Shown piece by piece: positions 30,282-41,388 of a stretch of DNA of 64,000 nucleotides. Within the stretch, counting starts at the first letter, position 1; each line of letters opens with the position of its first letter. The notes beneath the pieces are model-generated. The model was not told where the DNA came from, made no database searches, and saw only the letters and a list, made by a program, of their open reading frames with translations. The stretch spans positions 1-64,000 of the forward strand of contig JAJRSJ010000033.1 in NCBI GenBank assembly GCA_024278855.1, read 5' to 3'. Source of the stretch: Alphaproteobacteria bacterium (GTDB lineage Bacteria; Pseudomonadota; Alphaproteobacteria; Caulobacterales; Maricaulaceae). Position numbers and translations under genes: made by a program.

Positions 30282-31748
30282 ATGACAACTTGCAATAAAG
30301 CTTACGAGACGCTAGCGCAAAAAGCGAGAGGCTTTGTCAAACAAACCGGGCTTTGGTCACGGAACACGCCCCGGTTTTGGAATATATCTAAGTCTTGGAA
30401 TATATCTGGGAATATATCTGGGCTTTGCAATAAACTGGTTGTCTTTCTGGTCGGGACACTGTTCGTCTTATTGCTCAGTGCCTGTGCAACCACGTCTCCC
30501 GGCCCCTATACGCCTGACCCAACCGGGCCAACCACAACCCGTATGCCCGCACCCATTGAGCCGGGCGGGCCTCAGGGCGTTACTGAAACTACGGGAAATA
30601 ACGGCGTAGCACCAACCACCCAACCAGAAAGTACACCTGAAATTCAAGGCCTTACGCCCGCATTTATGGCCGGAAAAGACATCAAGCGCGTTGCTTTGCT
30701 CCTGCCGTTTTCAGCCAAATCAAAATCTTTGCGCCAAGAAGCAAATTCAATGCTTCGGGCTGCCGAACTGGCCATATTCAACCTTAATGACGACAATGTC
30801 TTGTTAATGACCCTAGACAGCGCCGGCACAGTAAAAGGCGCAGAACAAGCCGCTAAAACGGCGTTGGAGCAAGGGGCAGATATTATCTTGGGGCCTGTGC
30901 TTGCCAAATCCGTTCGGGCGGCTGGCGACATTGCCTATAGTGCCAATATTCCGGTCATCGGGTTTTCCACCGACACCAGTGTCGCTGGCATGGGTGTGTA
31001 TTTGCTTAGCTTCCCGCCAGAGGCCGAAGTTAGGCGCATTACCCAATTTGCCGCTGAGGCCGGGGCATCAAAATTCGCCTTTCTTGGCCCAACATCCACC
31101 TATGGCAAGCGGGTTCTTAATGCCTACTCTGGCGAAGTAACCCGCTTAGGCGGGCTTATGGCCGGGGTGGAAACCTATAAGGGAAAAGACATTACGGTAA
31201 TGCAAGAGCCTGCGGCGAGACTGGCCAATATGTTTCCGTCTCCCGAAGAAACCGCCGAAAACCCTGAGTTTGACGACCCTTACCACGTAATTTTACTGCC
31301 CGAAGGCGGCACGGCTTTGCGGTCTTTGGCACCTTTGCTGACATTTTATAATGAAAACACCCGCCATGTGCAAATCATGGGAACGGGCCTGTGGAACCGA
31401 GATGAAGCGGCAAAAGAGCCGGCTTTGGCGGGCGGAATTTTTGCCGGCCCGGACATGGAAGGCAGGTTGGTTTTTAATGCCAATTATGATGCAAGCTACG
31501 CCGAAGACCCGTCAAGGCTCGCCTCTCTTGCTTTTGATGCGGTCAATATTGCCGCTTTTATCGCCGAAGCAGATATAGGCGAACGCCGCTTGCGCTTGAT
31601 TGACCCGGCGGGGTTTTTCGGGGTTGACGGCCTGATACGTTTCACACCCCAAGGCACGCCTGAGCGCGGGCTAGCAGTATACCAGATACAGCGCGGACGT
31701 TTTGTGGTCATCAGCGCCGCACCAAAATCAACAGTTGGGGCGTTTTAA
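30282..31748 (+). CDS. Penicillin-binding protein activator (LpoA-like) lipoprotein
   Basis: Lipobox LLLSACATT; RVALLLPFSAKSKSLRQEANSMLRAAELAIF...; next to yraN/rsmI as in other proteobacteria. Confidence 0.85.
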   Translation: MTTCNKAYETLAQKARGFVKQTGLWSRNTPRFWNISKSWNISGNISGLCNKLVVFLVGTLFVLLLSACATTSPGPYTPDPTGPTTTRMPAPIEPGGPQGVTETTGNNGVAPTTQPESTPEIQGLTPAFMAGKDIKRVALLLPFSAKSKSLRQEANSMLRAAELAIFNLNDDNVLLMTLDSAGTVKGAEQAAKTALEQGADIILGPVLAKSVRAAGDIAYSANIPVIGFSTDTSVAGMGVYLLSFPPEAEVRRITQFAAEAGASKFAFLGPTSTYGKRVLNAYSGEVTRLGGLMAGVETYKGKDITVMQEPAARLANMFPSPEETAENPEFDDPYHVILLPEGGTALRSLAPLLTFYNENTRHVQIMGTGLWNRDEAAKEPALAGGIFAGPDMEGRLVFNANYDASYAEDPSRLASLAFDAVNIAAFIAEADIGERRLRLIDPAGFFGVDGLIRFTPQGTPERGLAVYQIQRGRFVVISAAPKSTVGAF

Positions 31749-32905
31749 GCAAGCAATTCATTGCACAAACTATCAAGCAGCAGCCGACCTTGTGCGGTGG
31801 CTGACAATTGGTCTTTTGACCTTGTTAACAGTCCGGCATTTTCGAACTCCAATATTTTATCAACCGCGAGAGCCGTGCCAGAGATTTGTCGGTAGCGCGC
31901 AAGGCTGATACCGTCCGTAATGCGCAAGCCCATCAGCACATATTCCGCGCCCCAGGATTTTGGACTTAATATTTCGCGGTTGCCCTAAGCACTGTCTAGG
32001 GCATCGCCTAACGCATTTGTCTGCTCAATATAATCTTTGGGTTTGTGGGCGGCTATGGTTGCGCTGCGTACACCGTCTATTGTCAAGCGGCCGTGCGCGC
32101 CCGGCCCGACGCCAATATAGTCGCCGCCCTGCCAATAGACCAGATTGTGCCGCGAACGGGCGGTTTTATTTTTGGCAAAATTTGACACTTCATATTGCTC
32201 AAACCCTGCCTCGGATAATATTTGTGTTTTAAGCTCGAACATGTCCGCGCTCATATCCGGGTTTACGGCTTTATCAACACCGCGCGCTTGCGCTTTACCA
32301 AAGGCGGTCCCCGGCTCTATGGTCAATTGATAGGCGGAAATATGAGTGACGCCAACGCCCAATGCCAAGCACAAATCCGTTTCCAACATATCCAAACCTT
32401 GACCTGTCCACCCATAAATCAAATCTGCTGACACGCGCTGCATAACCGTTGCCGCCAACTCCAACACGGATTTAGCCGCCTGTCCGGTATGGTCACGGCC
32501 CAAAAATGCCAATGCCCGATCATCAAAACTTTGCACACCTACGGACAAGCGCTCTATGCCTGCGGCTAGCCAACCGGCTAAGCTTTTCGTGTCTATGTCT
32601 TTGGGGTTGGCCTCTAGCCCAATTTCCATATCCTTCGCCGCACGCCATAAATGCGCGGCCCGCTCAATAATCCGTCCTAAATTTTGCGCCGACAACAAGG
32701 ACGGTGTACCGCCGCCAAAATGAATGCTGACAAGCCTGCGCGCGCCGCTTTGCTGTCGCCAATAGTCCATGTCTACCAATATTGCGTCCACTAGAGCCTC
32801 TGCCATATCCGGCTTGTCCGGTTTGTTTTTATAGATGTTAAAATCGCAATAGGGGCAAATACGTGAACAATACGGCCAGTGGATATAAAGGGCGATATCG
32901 TCCAT
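31745..32905 (-). pseudogene. hemW: Radical SAM heme chaperone HemW-like gene interrupted by in-frame TAG at 31985-31987
   Basis: IHWPYCSRICPYCDFNIY (CxxxCxxC region); same-frame continuation ...NALGDALDSA*GNREILSPKSWGAEYVLMGLRITDGISLARYRQISG... Confidence 0.88.
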
Positions 32906-33540
32906 TAGTTTTGGGGGGAGGCTTTGGGAAACCAGGCTTTGATGAATTTGGCAAATGCGTCGGCGCGGTGGCTTTTAGCGTGTTTTTCGCCGGGGTCGAT
33001 TTGCGCGAAAGTTTGTCTGTCGCCGCTTGCCACAAAAACCGGATCATAGCCAAAACCTTTATCGCCCCGAGGCGGCCAGACAATGCGGCCCTCCACCTTG
33101 CCTTCATATGTGTAAATATCGCCGCTAGGTAACGCCAATGACAGCGCACAAATAAACCTTGCCGTGTCTGGCCCGCCTGCCGCTTGCATTTTGCTGTGCA
33201 GTTTTTCCATAGCCGCTGAAAAGTCCCGACACCCATCCGCCTGCTCTGCCCATCGCGCTGAATAAATACCGGGCGCACCATCCAATGCATCCACCGCCAA
33301 CCCGCTATCATCCGACAAAGCCGCCATACCTGTTGCTTGTGCCGCTAATTTAGCCTTAAGCTCGGCATTGGCTGCGAATGTTTTTCCGGTCTCGACCGGA
33401 TCGATTAGGCCCAGATCAGAAGCGTTAAATACGTCTACATCATAGGGCCTGAGCAAATCGCGGATTTCTCGCACCTTGCCTTGGTTGTGGGATGCGACGA
33501 CCAGTTTTTTGAGGGGAGAATTCACAGAATTTCCTTGCAT
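32905..33540 (-). CDS. rdgB: RdgB/HAM1 family non-canonical purine NTP pyrophosphatase
   Basis: KLVVASHNQGKVREIRDLL...ALSDDSGLAVDALDGAPGIYSARWA. Confidence 0.97.
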   Translation of the reverse strand: MQGNSVNSPLKKLVVASHNQGKVREIRDLLRPYDVDVFNASDLGLIDPVETGKTFAANAELKAKLAAQATGMAALSDDSGLAVDALDGAPGIYSARWAEQADGCRDFSAAMEKLHSKMQAAGGPDTARFICALSLALPSGDIYTYEGKVEGRIVWPPRGDKGFGYDPVFVASGDRQTFAQIDPGEKHAKSHRADAFAKFIKAWFPKASPQN

Positions 33541-33671
33541 TGTTTCCGGGTCTGCCTAACCTGATTTTTACCAATGGTAAAGCCTACACATATTCTATTG
33601 TGTTTTTGTCTTGCCTTGGGGGCGATTATTGAATAACGATATGACTTATAAACAAAAGTCAAGGATGTTTT

Positions 33672-34232
33672 ATGGGTGTAGAGCCACTTTATCCTGAAGA
33701 AAATGACGGTGGGGCAGTCCGCGTAAAAGCAGGCCCGCCCATTGCATTTTTAAATGTCTTACTCACAGTGATTTGGTGGGCTGGTTGGGTGTTTTTGGGG
33801 TTGTTTATCTTGGTGTTTTTGTATGCGGGCCTAACGTTTACAGGGATCGAATCCTTTAAAAAGTCTTTTGTAGAAACAACACCGTTTTTGGTGCTAATAT
33901 CGTCAGGAAGCGTCATCATAGTCGCCTTGGTATTTTTGGTCATCGTCAAACAATTGCGCAAAATAAGCCATACCTTGGTGACGGGTGATCCATTTGTACC
34001 TGAAAATGCCAAACGTCTACGCAAGATCTGGATTGCCGTCGCAGCCGGGGAGATTATTCGCCTTGTTTCAACATTTGCAATTTCGTGGTTTAGCAAAACC
34101 ACCAATACGGTTGATTTGCAGGCTCCGGATTTACGCATATATGTTTGGTTTATGGTATTGGCCGTAATCATTCTTGCCGAAGTGTTTCGCGAAGGTGCGC
34201 GCCTGCGCCAAGATGCAAAGTTGACGGTGTAA
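33672..34232 (+). CDS. DUF2975 domain-containing membrane protein
   Basis: 186 aa with TM helices; DPFVPENAKRLRKIWIAVAAGEIIR; paired with a small HTH regulator. Confidence 0.8.
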   Translation: MGVEPLYPEENDGGAVRVKAGPPIAFLNVLLTVIWWAGWVFLGLFILVFLYAGLTFTGIESFKKSFVETTPFLVLISSGSVIIVALVFLVIVKQLRKISHTLVTGDPFVPENAKRLRKIWIAVAAGEIIRLVSTFAISWFSKTTNTVDLQAPDLRIYVWFMVLAVIILAEVFREGARLRQDAKLTV

Positions 34233-34233
34233 G

Positions 34234-34467
34234 ATGGGTATTCGTGTTAATCTTGACCGGGTGCTTTTAGATCGGCGTATGTCCCTGACCGAGCTTTCTG
34301 ACCGCATAGGCATTACTTTGGCTAATTTATCTATCTTAAAAACCGGGAAAGCCCGCGCTGTTCGTTTCTCAACCTTAAGCGCTTTGTGCCGGGAATTGAA
34401 TTGTCAGCCGGCGGATTTATTGGTTTATGAACCGGGCGAACACGAAAACAGCAAAGCGGCGGAATAA
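34234..34467 (+). CDS. Helix-turn-helix transcriptional regulator (Cro/CI, YozG-like)
   Basis: MGIRVNLDRVLLDRRMSLTELSDRIGITLANLSILKTGKARAVRFSTLSALCRELNCQPADLLVYEP. Confidence 0.92.
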   Translation: MGIRVNLDRVLLDRRMSLTELSDRIGITLANLSILKTGKARAVRFSTLSALCRELNCQPADLLVYEPGEHENSKAAE

Positions 34468-34485
34468 ACACGCGGAATAAACATT

Positions 34486-35304
34486 ATGGACATTTTACGT
34501 GAATGGTATGCTATTGTAGCTAGCTCTAGCTATGCACCCCTCATACGCGACATCTTTGCCGCTCTGGGCGTATTTATCCTTGGCTGGATCGTGGCAAGAT
34601 GGGCCGATATGGTGGTGCGCAAACGGCTTGGCAACAACAAGGGGTTACAAGCCGATGATACCTACAGGCCTTTGATCGCCATCATCGTTCGTTATACCAT
34701 TGTTCTGGCTGCACTATATGCGGCATTGGATATTGCCGGAATTGGCGCAGCGTCCTTGCTAGCGGTATTTGGAGCGGCGGGTCTGGCCTTAGCTTTGGCC
34801 GTACAAGGCACACTGTCCAATGTGGCGGCGGGTTTGATGTTGATCTTTTTGCGCTCCATCAAGGTCGGGGAGTATATCCAGACCCCGGACGTCGAAGGCA
34901 CGGTGCTTGAAATCGGTTTGTTTACGACCGAGATAAAATCCCCGGACGGAGTGTTTATCTCGGTACCAAATGCGCAAATATGGGCCAAGCAGGTCAAAAA
35001 TTTTTCGCGGTTTAAATCCAGGCGTCTGGATATTGTTTTGGAAATAGCGCGTGATAATGATGTGGGGCTAGCACTAGAGGTTTTGCAAAAAGCGCTGAGT
35101 TCTCACCCTATAGTCTCGGCGGACGGCGCCCAAACCGTTATATCCGGCTTCACCCCAACATCGGTGCAGCTTCAGGCAAGGTGCTGGCTCAAGGCTGATA
35201 ATTTGCGTAACAGCGCCTCAGAGGTCCGCCTGTCCCTACACGAAGCCTTGCGCCGCGAAGGCATTAAAATTCCGCCAACACCCGCCGCCCCACCAACTGT
35301 ATAA
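34486..35304 (+). CDS. Small-conductance mechanosensitive ion channel (MscS family)
   Basis: GAASLLAVFGAAGLALALAVQGTLSNVAAGLMLIFLRSIKVGEYI. Confidence 0.95.
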   Translation: MDILREWYAIVASSSYAPLIRDIFAALGVFILGWIVARWADMVVRKRLGNNKGLQADDTYRPLIAIIVRYTIVLAALYAALDIAGIGAASLLAVFGAAGLALALAVQGTLSNVAAGLMLIFLRSIKVGEYIQTPDVEGTVLEIGLFTTEIKSPDGVFISVPNAQIWAKQVKNFSRFKSRRLDIVLEIARDNDVGLALEVLQKALSSHPIVSADGAQTVISGFTPTSVQLQARCWLKADNLRNSASEVRLSLHEALRREGIKIPPTPAAPPTV

Positions 35305-35414
35305 GAAATCCAACCTGTCAGCAATTTAACCTGCTCGACATAATTTCGCCATTTTGTTCTGGGTATATGGTATGTTGTAACATATTATAACACTCCATTC
35401 ATAAAGGGCACAAT

Positions 35415-36569
35415 ATGACTATCTCCCGCATTCTTCTTGCTTCCGTATTTTCGTTTTCTGCGCTCAGCGGTGCGGTTCTCCCCGCACAGGCTCAAATCAA
35501 CAGCGTGAGCGAGTCGTTTCACAAAGCTCGCTATCAACCCCGTATCCAGATCGCGCTTTTGCTTGATACCTCCAACTCTATGGACGGGCTAATTAACCAG
35601 ACCAAATCCCAGCTTTGGACATTGGTCAACGAATTGAGCGAGGGCAAAAAATATGGTCAAACCCCGATCATCGAGCTAGCCTTGTATGAATACGGCAATA
35701 GTAGTTTATCGGTGAGCAAAGGTTATATCCGCCAGGTCTTGTCTTTGACCACTGACCTTGATGATGTTTCGGAAAAACTGTTCTCACTGGATACCAATGG
35801 CGGACAGGAATATGCCGGGCAGGTGATTATGAAATCCCTGGACGATCTGGAGTGGTCTGGCCGCAAAGATGATATGAAGCTGATCATTATTGCTGGCAAT
35901 GAGCCTTTCACCCAAGGCCCGGTTAGTTGGCAAAGTGCCTGTGCGCGGGCCAAATCTAGCGGGATCATTATTGATACGATCCACTGCGGCGATGAACAAA
36001 CCGGTGTGCGCACCGGCTGGAAAGACGCGGCCCAGTGCGCGGGCGGTATATATATGACCATTAACCAGGACGAAGAATATGTGCATGTTTCCTCGCCTTG
36101 GGACAACGAATTGCTTAATCTCAACAAGCGGCTTAACGACACCTATGTCGGGTACGGAAGCCGGGGTATAGAATTTAAAACCAGACAATCCGTACAAGAC
36201 AGCAATGCCGCTTCCATGAATAAAGGGGCGCAGATCAACCGTCTTTACGCCAAATCCAAATCTGGTTATGCCAATGAAAGTTGGGATCTGGTCGATGCTT
36301 ATGAAAAAGACGAGGCCGGCGTTATGGCGATGGGCGAGGAAAATATGCCCGAAGAACTAAAAGGTAAAACACCTGAACAGCGCAAGGCTTTTATTGAGGC
36401 AAAACAGGTTGAGCGGGCCGAAATCCAAGCGCAAATAAGCAAGCTGGGCAAAAAACAAACCGCCTTTGTGGCTGAGAAGCGCGCTGCAATGGCCGCGACC
36501 AAAACCCTAGACAATGTTATGGTTACGGCCGTACGCAAACAGGCGGCAGAGCGCGGGTTTAAATATTAA
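35415..36569 (+). CDS. VWA domain-containing protein, secreted
   Basis: Signal peptide; [31 protein letters not shown] (MIDAS DxSxS-like). Confidence 0.88.
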   Translation: MTISRILLASVFSFSALSGAVLPAQAQINSVSESFHKARYQPRIQIALLLDTSNSMDGLINQTKSQLWTLVNELSEGKKYGQTPIIELALYEYGNSSLSVSKGYIRQVLSLTTDLDDVSEKLFSLDTNGGQEYAGQVIMKSLDDLEWSGRKDDMKLIIIAGNEPFTQGPVSWQSACARAKSSGIIIDTIHCGDEQTGVRTGWKDAAQCAGGIYMTINQDEEYVHVSSPWDNELLNLNKRLNDTYVGYGSRGIEFKTRQSVQDSNAASMNKGAQINRLYAKSKSGYANESWDLVDAYEKDEAGVMAMGEENMPEELKGKTPEQRKAFIEAKQVERAEIQAQISKLGKKQTAFVAEKRAAMAATKTLDNVMVTAVRKQAAERGFKY

Positions 36570-37570
36570 ACCTCAACCTTATGGGCTCGGCTTAACAAGG
36601 CTTCAATAGCCGTATCCACATCGGCACTGCCGTCCAATATTGCAGCTACCGCTTCACAAATTGGCATTTCTACGCCGGCTTTGGCGGCCAGTCGTTTAAG
36701 GGCCGGGGCGGTGGCAACACCTTCAGTGACGGCACTGCGCCCGGCCATAATTTCGGCCAGACTTTGACCACGCCCTAACGCTAAGCCCGCCGACATATTA
36801 CGTGATTGTGCACTTGAGCAGGTCAAGACCAAATCCCCAAGCCCGCACATACCGGTCAGGGTTTCAGGCCTGGCCCCAAGCGCCGCGCCTAGCCTGGTCA
36901 TTTCGGCAAACCCCCGCGTGATCAAGGCGGCGTGGGCGGAACGGCCCAAACCTTTGCCCAGCACCATGCCGCAGGCTATGGCCAAGACATTTTTCACGGC
37001 CCCGCCTATTTCCGCCCCCAAAACATCCGTGCTGAGATAAGGCCTAAAAGTTGGTGCGGCAATCGCATTTGCCAAATTTTCACCTAACGCCCGACCCCCC
37101 ACCGCCAACGTCACGGCGGTCGGCAAACCTTTGGCCACATCGACGGCAAAACTTGGCCCGGAGAGAACGGCAGGTATGGCGTTCGGTAAAACATCGTCCA
37201 AAACCTCGGCCATGAACTTTAAACTGTTCAGCTCAATACCTTTTGAGCACAAAATCATAGGCAAGCCGTCTGCGGCATGGGGTGCAAATTTTTCCAGTGT
37301 GCCGCGCATATGTTGAGCCGGGGCCACGGCAAGCACCGCGTCCACACCCTCTAGAGAGGTAAAGTCGGAACTGGCCCGCAAGGCGGAATGTAATGTCGCG
37401 CCGGGTAAATACACCGTATTTTCATGGCGCGTGTTAATGGCGTCCGCGACCTCTTTTTCAAATGCCCACAGGGTTACATCTCGTCCACTAACCGCCAATG
37501 TTTGCGCCATTGCCGTCCCCCAAGCGCCGCCGCCAATAACGCCGAATTTTTGAAATTTTTGTTTGCTCAT
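36566..37570 (-). CDS. gpsA: NAD(P)H-dependent glycerol-3-phosphate dehydrogenase
   Basis: [38 protein letters not shown]...[14 protein letters not shown]. Confidence 0.97.
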   Translation of the reverse strand: MSKQKFQKFGVIGGGAWGTAMAQTLAVSGRDVTLWAFEKEVADAINTRHENTVYLPGATLHSALRASSDFTSLEGVDAVLAVAPAQHMRGTLEKFAPHAADGLPMILCSKGIELNSLKFMAEVLDDVLPNAIPAVLSGPSFAVDVAKGLPTAVTLAVGGRALGENLANAIAAPTFRPYLSTDVLGAEIGGAVKNVLAIACGMVLGKGLGRSAHAALITRGFAEMTRLGAALGARPETLTGMCGLGDLVLTCSSAQSRNMSAGLALGRGQSLAEIMAGRSAVTEGVATAPALKRLAAKAGVEMPICEAVAAILDGSADVDTAIEALLSRAHKVEV

Positions 37571-38714
37571 GATTTCGGTCCTTTTTTACCAAAGCCGCTG
37601 GCCGGATTGTTGTCTGCACTGTCTTGGTCCAAGGGCCAACGCGGGCGGGCGCGGACATCCAATGTGTCCGTCATGCCAAGGGCAAGCCTTTCCGCCCCCG
37701 CAAGTGCAATCATGGCACCATGTCACCACAATATTTAAGGGGTGGAGCGATCAAGGTAAAGCCCTTGTCCGCGCACAGGTTTTCCAATCCGCTACGAATA
37801 CTGGCATTGGCCGCCACCCCGCCCGCGACGACAAACCGGTATGGGCCTTTATTGCTGCGCTTAAACATATCCATAGCGTATTTCGTGCGGTCACATAATA
37901 TATCGCAAACGGTTTTCTGGAAGCTAGCGGCTAGGTTTGCTTTGTCTTTGTTGCTTGTGGTACCAAGGCTTTCAAAAGCACGCATGGTTGCCGTCTTTAG
38001 GCCCGAAAAAGAAAAATCTGCATGGGGTTTGCCGAAAAACGGACGCGGCAGCTTTACGGCGTTTGGATCACCCTTGCGTGCCATTTTTTCCACAGCCGGG
38101 CCGCCGGGAAAGCCAAGCCCCATAATCTTGGCGGTTTTGTCAAATGTTTCCCCCGCCGCATCGTCCACTGTAGAGCCTAGGCGGGTGAATTCTCCAACAC
38201 CCTTGACGCTCAGTAATTGGGTATGACCACCCGAAACCAGTAACAATAAATAAGGAAATGGGCAATCGTCGGTCAAGCGCGGTGACAGCGCGTGGCCCTC
38301 CAGATGGTTAACCGCAATCAGCGGAATACTGAGCGATACCGACAGGCCCTTGGCCGCCATCAAACCGGTAATGACCCCGCCAATTAACCCCGGCCCTGAT
38401 GTTGCGGCAATTGCATGTAAATTCGTCCACTTAATACCGGATTGTTTGACCGCTTGGGCCATCATGCTTTCTATTTTTTGCATATGGGCCCGTGCAGCAA
38501 GCTCCGGTACTACACCGCCGTAGGGTGTGTGGATTTCGTCTTGTGAGGCGACAAGTGATGACAGCACGCTGACCTTTCCATCTTGCGTTCGCCGCACCAC
38601 CGAAGCAGCGGTTTCGTCGCAGGAGCTTTCCACCCCCAAGACCAGTACATAGTCTTTGGGTTTATTGTCTTGTGGTTTATTTTTATCTTCCGCTAACATA
38701 ACTTGCCCATACAT
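37567..38714 (-). pseudogene. tsaD: tRNA N6-adenosine threonylcarbamoyltransferase TsaD with apparent 1-nt frameshift near 37722
   Basis: VLGVESSCDETAASVV...; annotated ORF ends ...[11 protein letters not shown]; inserting one A restores [59 protein letters not shown], ending at the gpsA start. Confidence 0.88.
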
Positions 38715-38858
38715 GGCACAAACGGGTCTGGCAATCCTAACTGTGTCTCCTAGCCAGCCATGTGTCTTGACTAGTCATTTTCCTTGGTGATCGGTGCGCG
38801 CATTTGAACCTTGAAGCGTGAGGCTTTGCCGCCTAAACTGCATAAGGAGGAGTTTGGC

Positions 38859-39743
38859 ATGACCGACCATATATTACCAGATGAAGACGAGCCAATAAAC
38901 AGTGATGAAGATTATGACGAAGGCTATGACGAAGAACCCGTTTTGGGAACAATGCTTGTTGAGGATGATGATAGTGAAGTTGCGCGTAAAAGCGTAGGTC
39001 TCGGGTTTGTTGTCTCGGGCTTTGTTATTGCCAGCTTGCTTGGTGGGCTTATCGGTATTGTCATACCGAAAGTTTTTCAACATCCCGGCCGGACACAAGA
39101 ATTACGCAACGAGATGCAGGTTAAAATCGACACCTTGTCGCAAACCGGGAACGAGCTGAATAACAAACTTGCAACCCTTACGGCCCAACTGCAAAATCAG
39201 CAGGATCTTATTGCCAAACTCCAAACCAAGGACATTGAATTAACGAACGCATTACGGCAGCAACAAAAAAATATCTTGGCGCAATCAGCACGCTTAGATA
39301 CCCCGGAAAACAAAGATGTTGAAAAAAATGGTGTTGATAACCAACAAATTACAAATACAGGGATAGATAGGGAGGTCACATTGGACACAGGTGCCATAGC
39401 TAATTTACCCCAAAAAACCAGTAATCCTGATGGGGATAATCTAGCGCAAAAATCTTTGGTCATTCTCAAAGAGACATTCCCACGCCAAAAATTGCTGGCG
39501 GCAGCTCAAGCCCAAGAAGTGTTGGCACAGAAAAAACCCGGTTGGTTAAGACGCATCTTGCGTAAACATATTAAAGTTCGAGAACAAACGGTTCTTGACC
39601 CCTATAGCCTTATTGACACCGCCGAGGCGGCTTTGAGAGAAGGCCGGGTGCAAGACGCTATTGATGCCATTGCCAAACTTAACCCGGCCGTGGGCTCAAG
39701 CGCCGCTGATTGGGTGCAGGCGGCCAAAAAATCCCTTGAATAA
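38859..39743 (+). CDS. Mitofilin/COG4223-like membrane protein upstream of hemY
   Basis: N-terminal acidic region, one TM (VGLGFVVSGFVIASLLGGLIGIVIP), coiled-coil; aaggagg SD upstream of ATG 38859; adjacent to hemY. Confidence 0.6.
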   Translation: MTDHILPDEDEPINSDEDYDEGYDEEPVLGTMLVEDDDSEVARKSVGLGFVVSGFVIASLLGGLIGIVIPKVFQHPGRTQELRNEMQVKIDTLSQTGNELNNKLATLTAQLQNQQDLIAKLQTKDIELTNALRQQQKNILAQSARLDTPENKDVEKNGVDNQQITNTGIDREVTLDTGAIANLPQKTSNPDGDNLAQKSLVILKETFPRQKLLAAAQAQEVLAQKKPGWLRRILRKHIKVREQTVLDPYSLIDTAEAALREGRVQDAIDAIAKLNPAVGSSAADWVQAAKKSLE

Positions 39744-39802
39744 ACGCCCTAGAAAAGAAACCTTTAGAACAGAAATCACGAGAATAACAACAGGAAACCA
39801 AT

Positions 39803-41383
39803 ATGGCCCGCCGTCTCATTTTACCGCTTATTTTACTTTTAGCTTTAGCTGCCGTTTTGATTTATGTGGGCGGGGATCAGGTTGTTCGTTTTGAGGTCTT
39901 GCCAGAGCAACCAGAACAAGGTCGGTTCATATCTATGCAGGCGGTTATTATTTTTAGCGCTTTGGTTGTCATATCCATAGTTTTGCTGTGGTCAATACTC
40001 GTCTGGGTGTGGAAGCTGCCCCGGCGCATGAAGTCCCAAATAGGCCGCAAACGTGAAGACCGGGGACTTGAAGCCATCGAGCAAGTTTTGTTGGCAACCG
40101 AGGCGGGAGATGCGGCGGGGGCTAGAAAAAAAGCCAAGCAAGCAAAAGGCTTGCTAAATCGCCCGGCCTTGACCGCGCTAATATCTGCCAGGGCTGCAGA
40201 GCTTGGCCGTGAAGACGAAGCGGCGCAAACCCATTACAATACATTGCTAGAAAACCCAAAAACCGAACTTGCTGGTCTTCGCGGTCTGGCTCGGATTGCC
40301 GAAACCAGGGCCGATTACAAAACCGCTATTGATATGGCAAAAGCTGCGCTTCAAAAACACCCCGGTAAAAACACGGTTTGGGCTTTTAAAACTTTGTTCA
40401 ACGGGCAAACAACTTTATATGACTGGGCCGGGGCATTGGAGACCTTAGAATTAGCTGAAAAATCCAAATCCTTGGACAAGGACGAAATTCGCCGCCGGCG
40501 CTCAGTCTTATTGTCTGCCCGGGCGGCAAAATTGATGGGCGACGGCCAAGAGGTTGAGGCGCTTGATTTAGCGAAAAAAGCGGCGGGAATGGCTGCTGAT
40601 TTTGCACCCGCTACCGCTTTGGCCGCCCGGCTGCTTGCCCCGCAGGAACAAACAAAAACCGGGCAAATAAATAATGGACATGTTAAAAAAGCGGCACATT
40701 TGATCGAAAAAGCCTGGGTCAAAAACCCGCACCCGGCACTGGCTTTGGCCTATAAAGATTTATGGCAAGGCGAAGACGATAAAACCCTGTCTCGGAAAAT
40801 AAAAACCTTGATTAAAACCAATCCAAGCCACCGCGAAAGCTCTATTTTAACCGCTGAACTGGCTTTGGATAACGGCGATGGTGTGGCGGCTTTATCAGCC
40901 CTGGACGCCTTGCTCCAAGGCGAAGACCCGTCAGCACGAGTGTGTATGCTCAGCGCACAGGCCGAGACTTTACTGGATAACGAAATTGATGCCCGTATGT
41001 GGCAACACCGGGCCGCATGTGCGCCTGTGGAAGCAAATTGGTCTGATCTTGACCCGAACGGGCCGGCGTTTAATTACACAGCGGAAGATTGGCGGCAAAT
41101 GGTTTTTTCTTTTGGCAGCACAGGTGTTTTACTGCATCCGCGCCATGCGGCCTATAAAGGATCTCGGGCCGTTATTGTGCAAAATATGGCGGGCGAATTA
41201 GGGGGCGAGGGGTTGGAAAAGGCAGAGAATACACCAAAAAAGGCTCTAGAAGAAAACACCCCTAAAGAAAAACCACCACTCAAAGCGCCAAGTGCAGATG
41301 ATCCAGGAATTGACGATACAAATTCTTCGCAAAATTTAGCGGGCCGTTTGGAGAATTTGTTGGACGATAGTGGAAAACGGTAA
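39803..41383 (+). CDS. hemY: HemY N-terminal domain / TPR protein
   Basis: LLALAAVLIYVGGDQVVRFEV...; TPR-rich; LDPNGPAFNYTAEDWRQMVF. Confidence 0.8.
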   Translation: MARRLILPLILLLALAAVLIYVGGDQVVRFEVLPEQPEQGRFISMQAVIIFSALVVISIVLLWSILVWVWKLPRRMKSQIGRKREDRGLEAIEQVLLATEAGDAAGARKKAKQAKGLLNRPALTALISARAAELGREDEAAQTHYNTLLENPKTELAGLRGLARIAETRADYKTAIDMAKAALQKHPGKNTVWAFKTLFNGQTTLYDWAGALETLELAEKSKSLDKDEIRRRRSVLLSARAAKLMGDGQEVEALDLAKKAAGMAADFAPATALAARLLAPQEQTKTGQINNGHVKKAAHLIEKAWVKNPHPALALAYKDLWQGEDDKTLSRKIKTLIKTNPSHRESSILTAELALDNGDGVAALSALDALLQGEDPSARVCMLSAQAETLLDNEIDARMWQHRAACAPVEANWSDLDPNGPAFNYTAEDWRQMVFSFGSTGVLLHPRHAAYKGSRAVIVQNMAGELGGEGLEKAENTPKKALEENTPKEKPPLKAPSADDPGIDDTNSSQNLAGRLENLLDDSGKR

Positions 41384-41388
41384 TTTTT

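Noticed and set aside
2582-32905. Alternative genetic code or stop-codon suppression explaining the in-frame stops
   Set aside because: The three interrupted genes use TGA, TAA and TAG respectively, and all three also serve as normal terminators in neighbouring genes; tsaD carries an indel instead.
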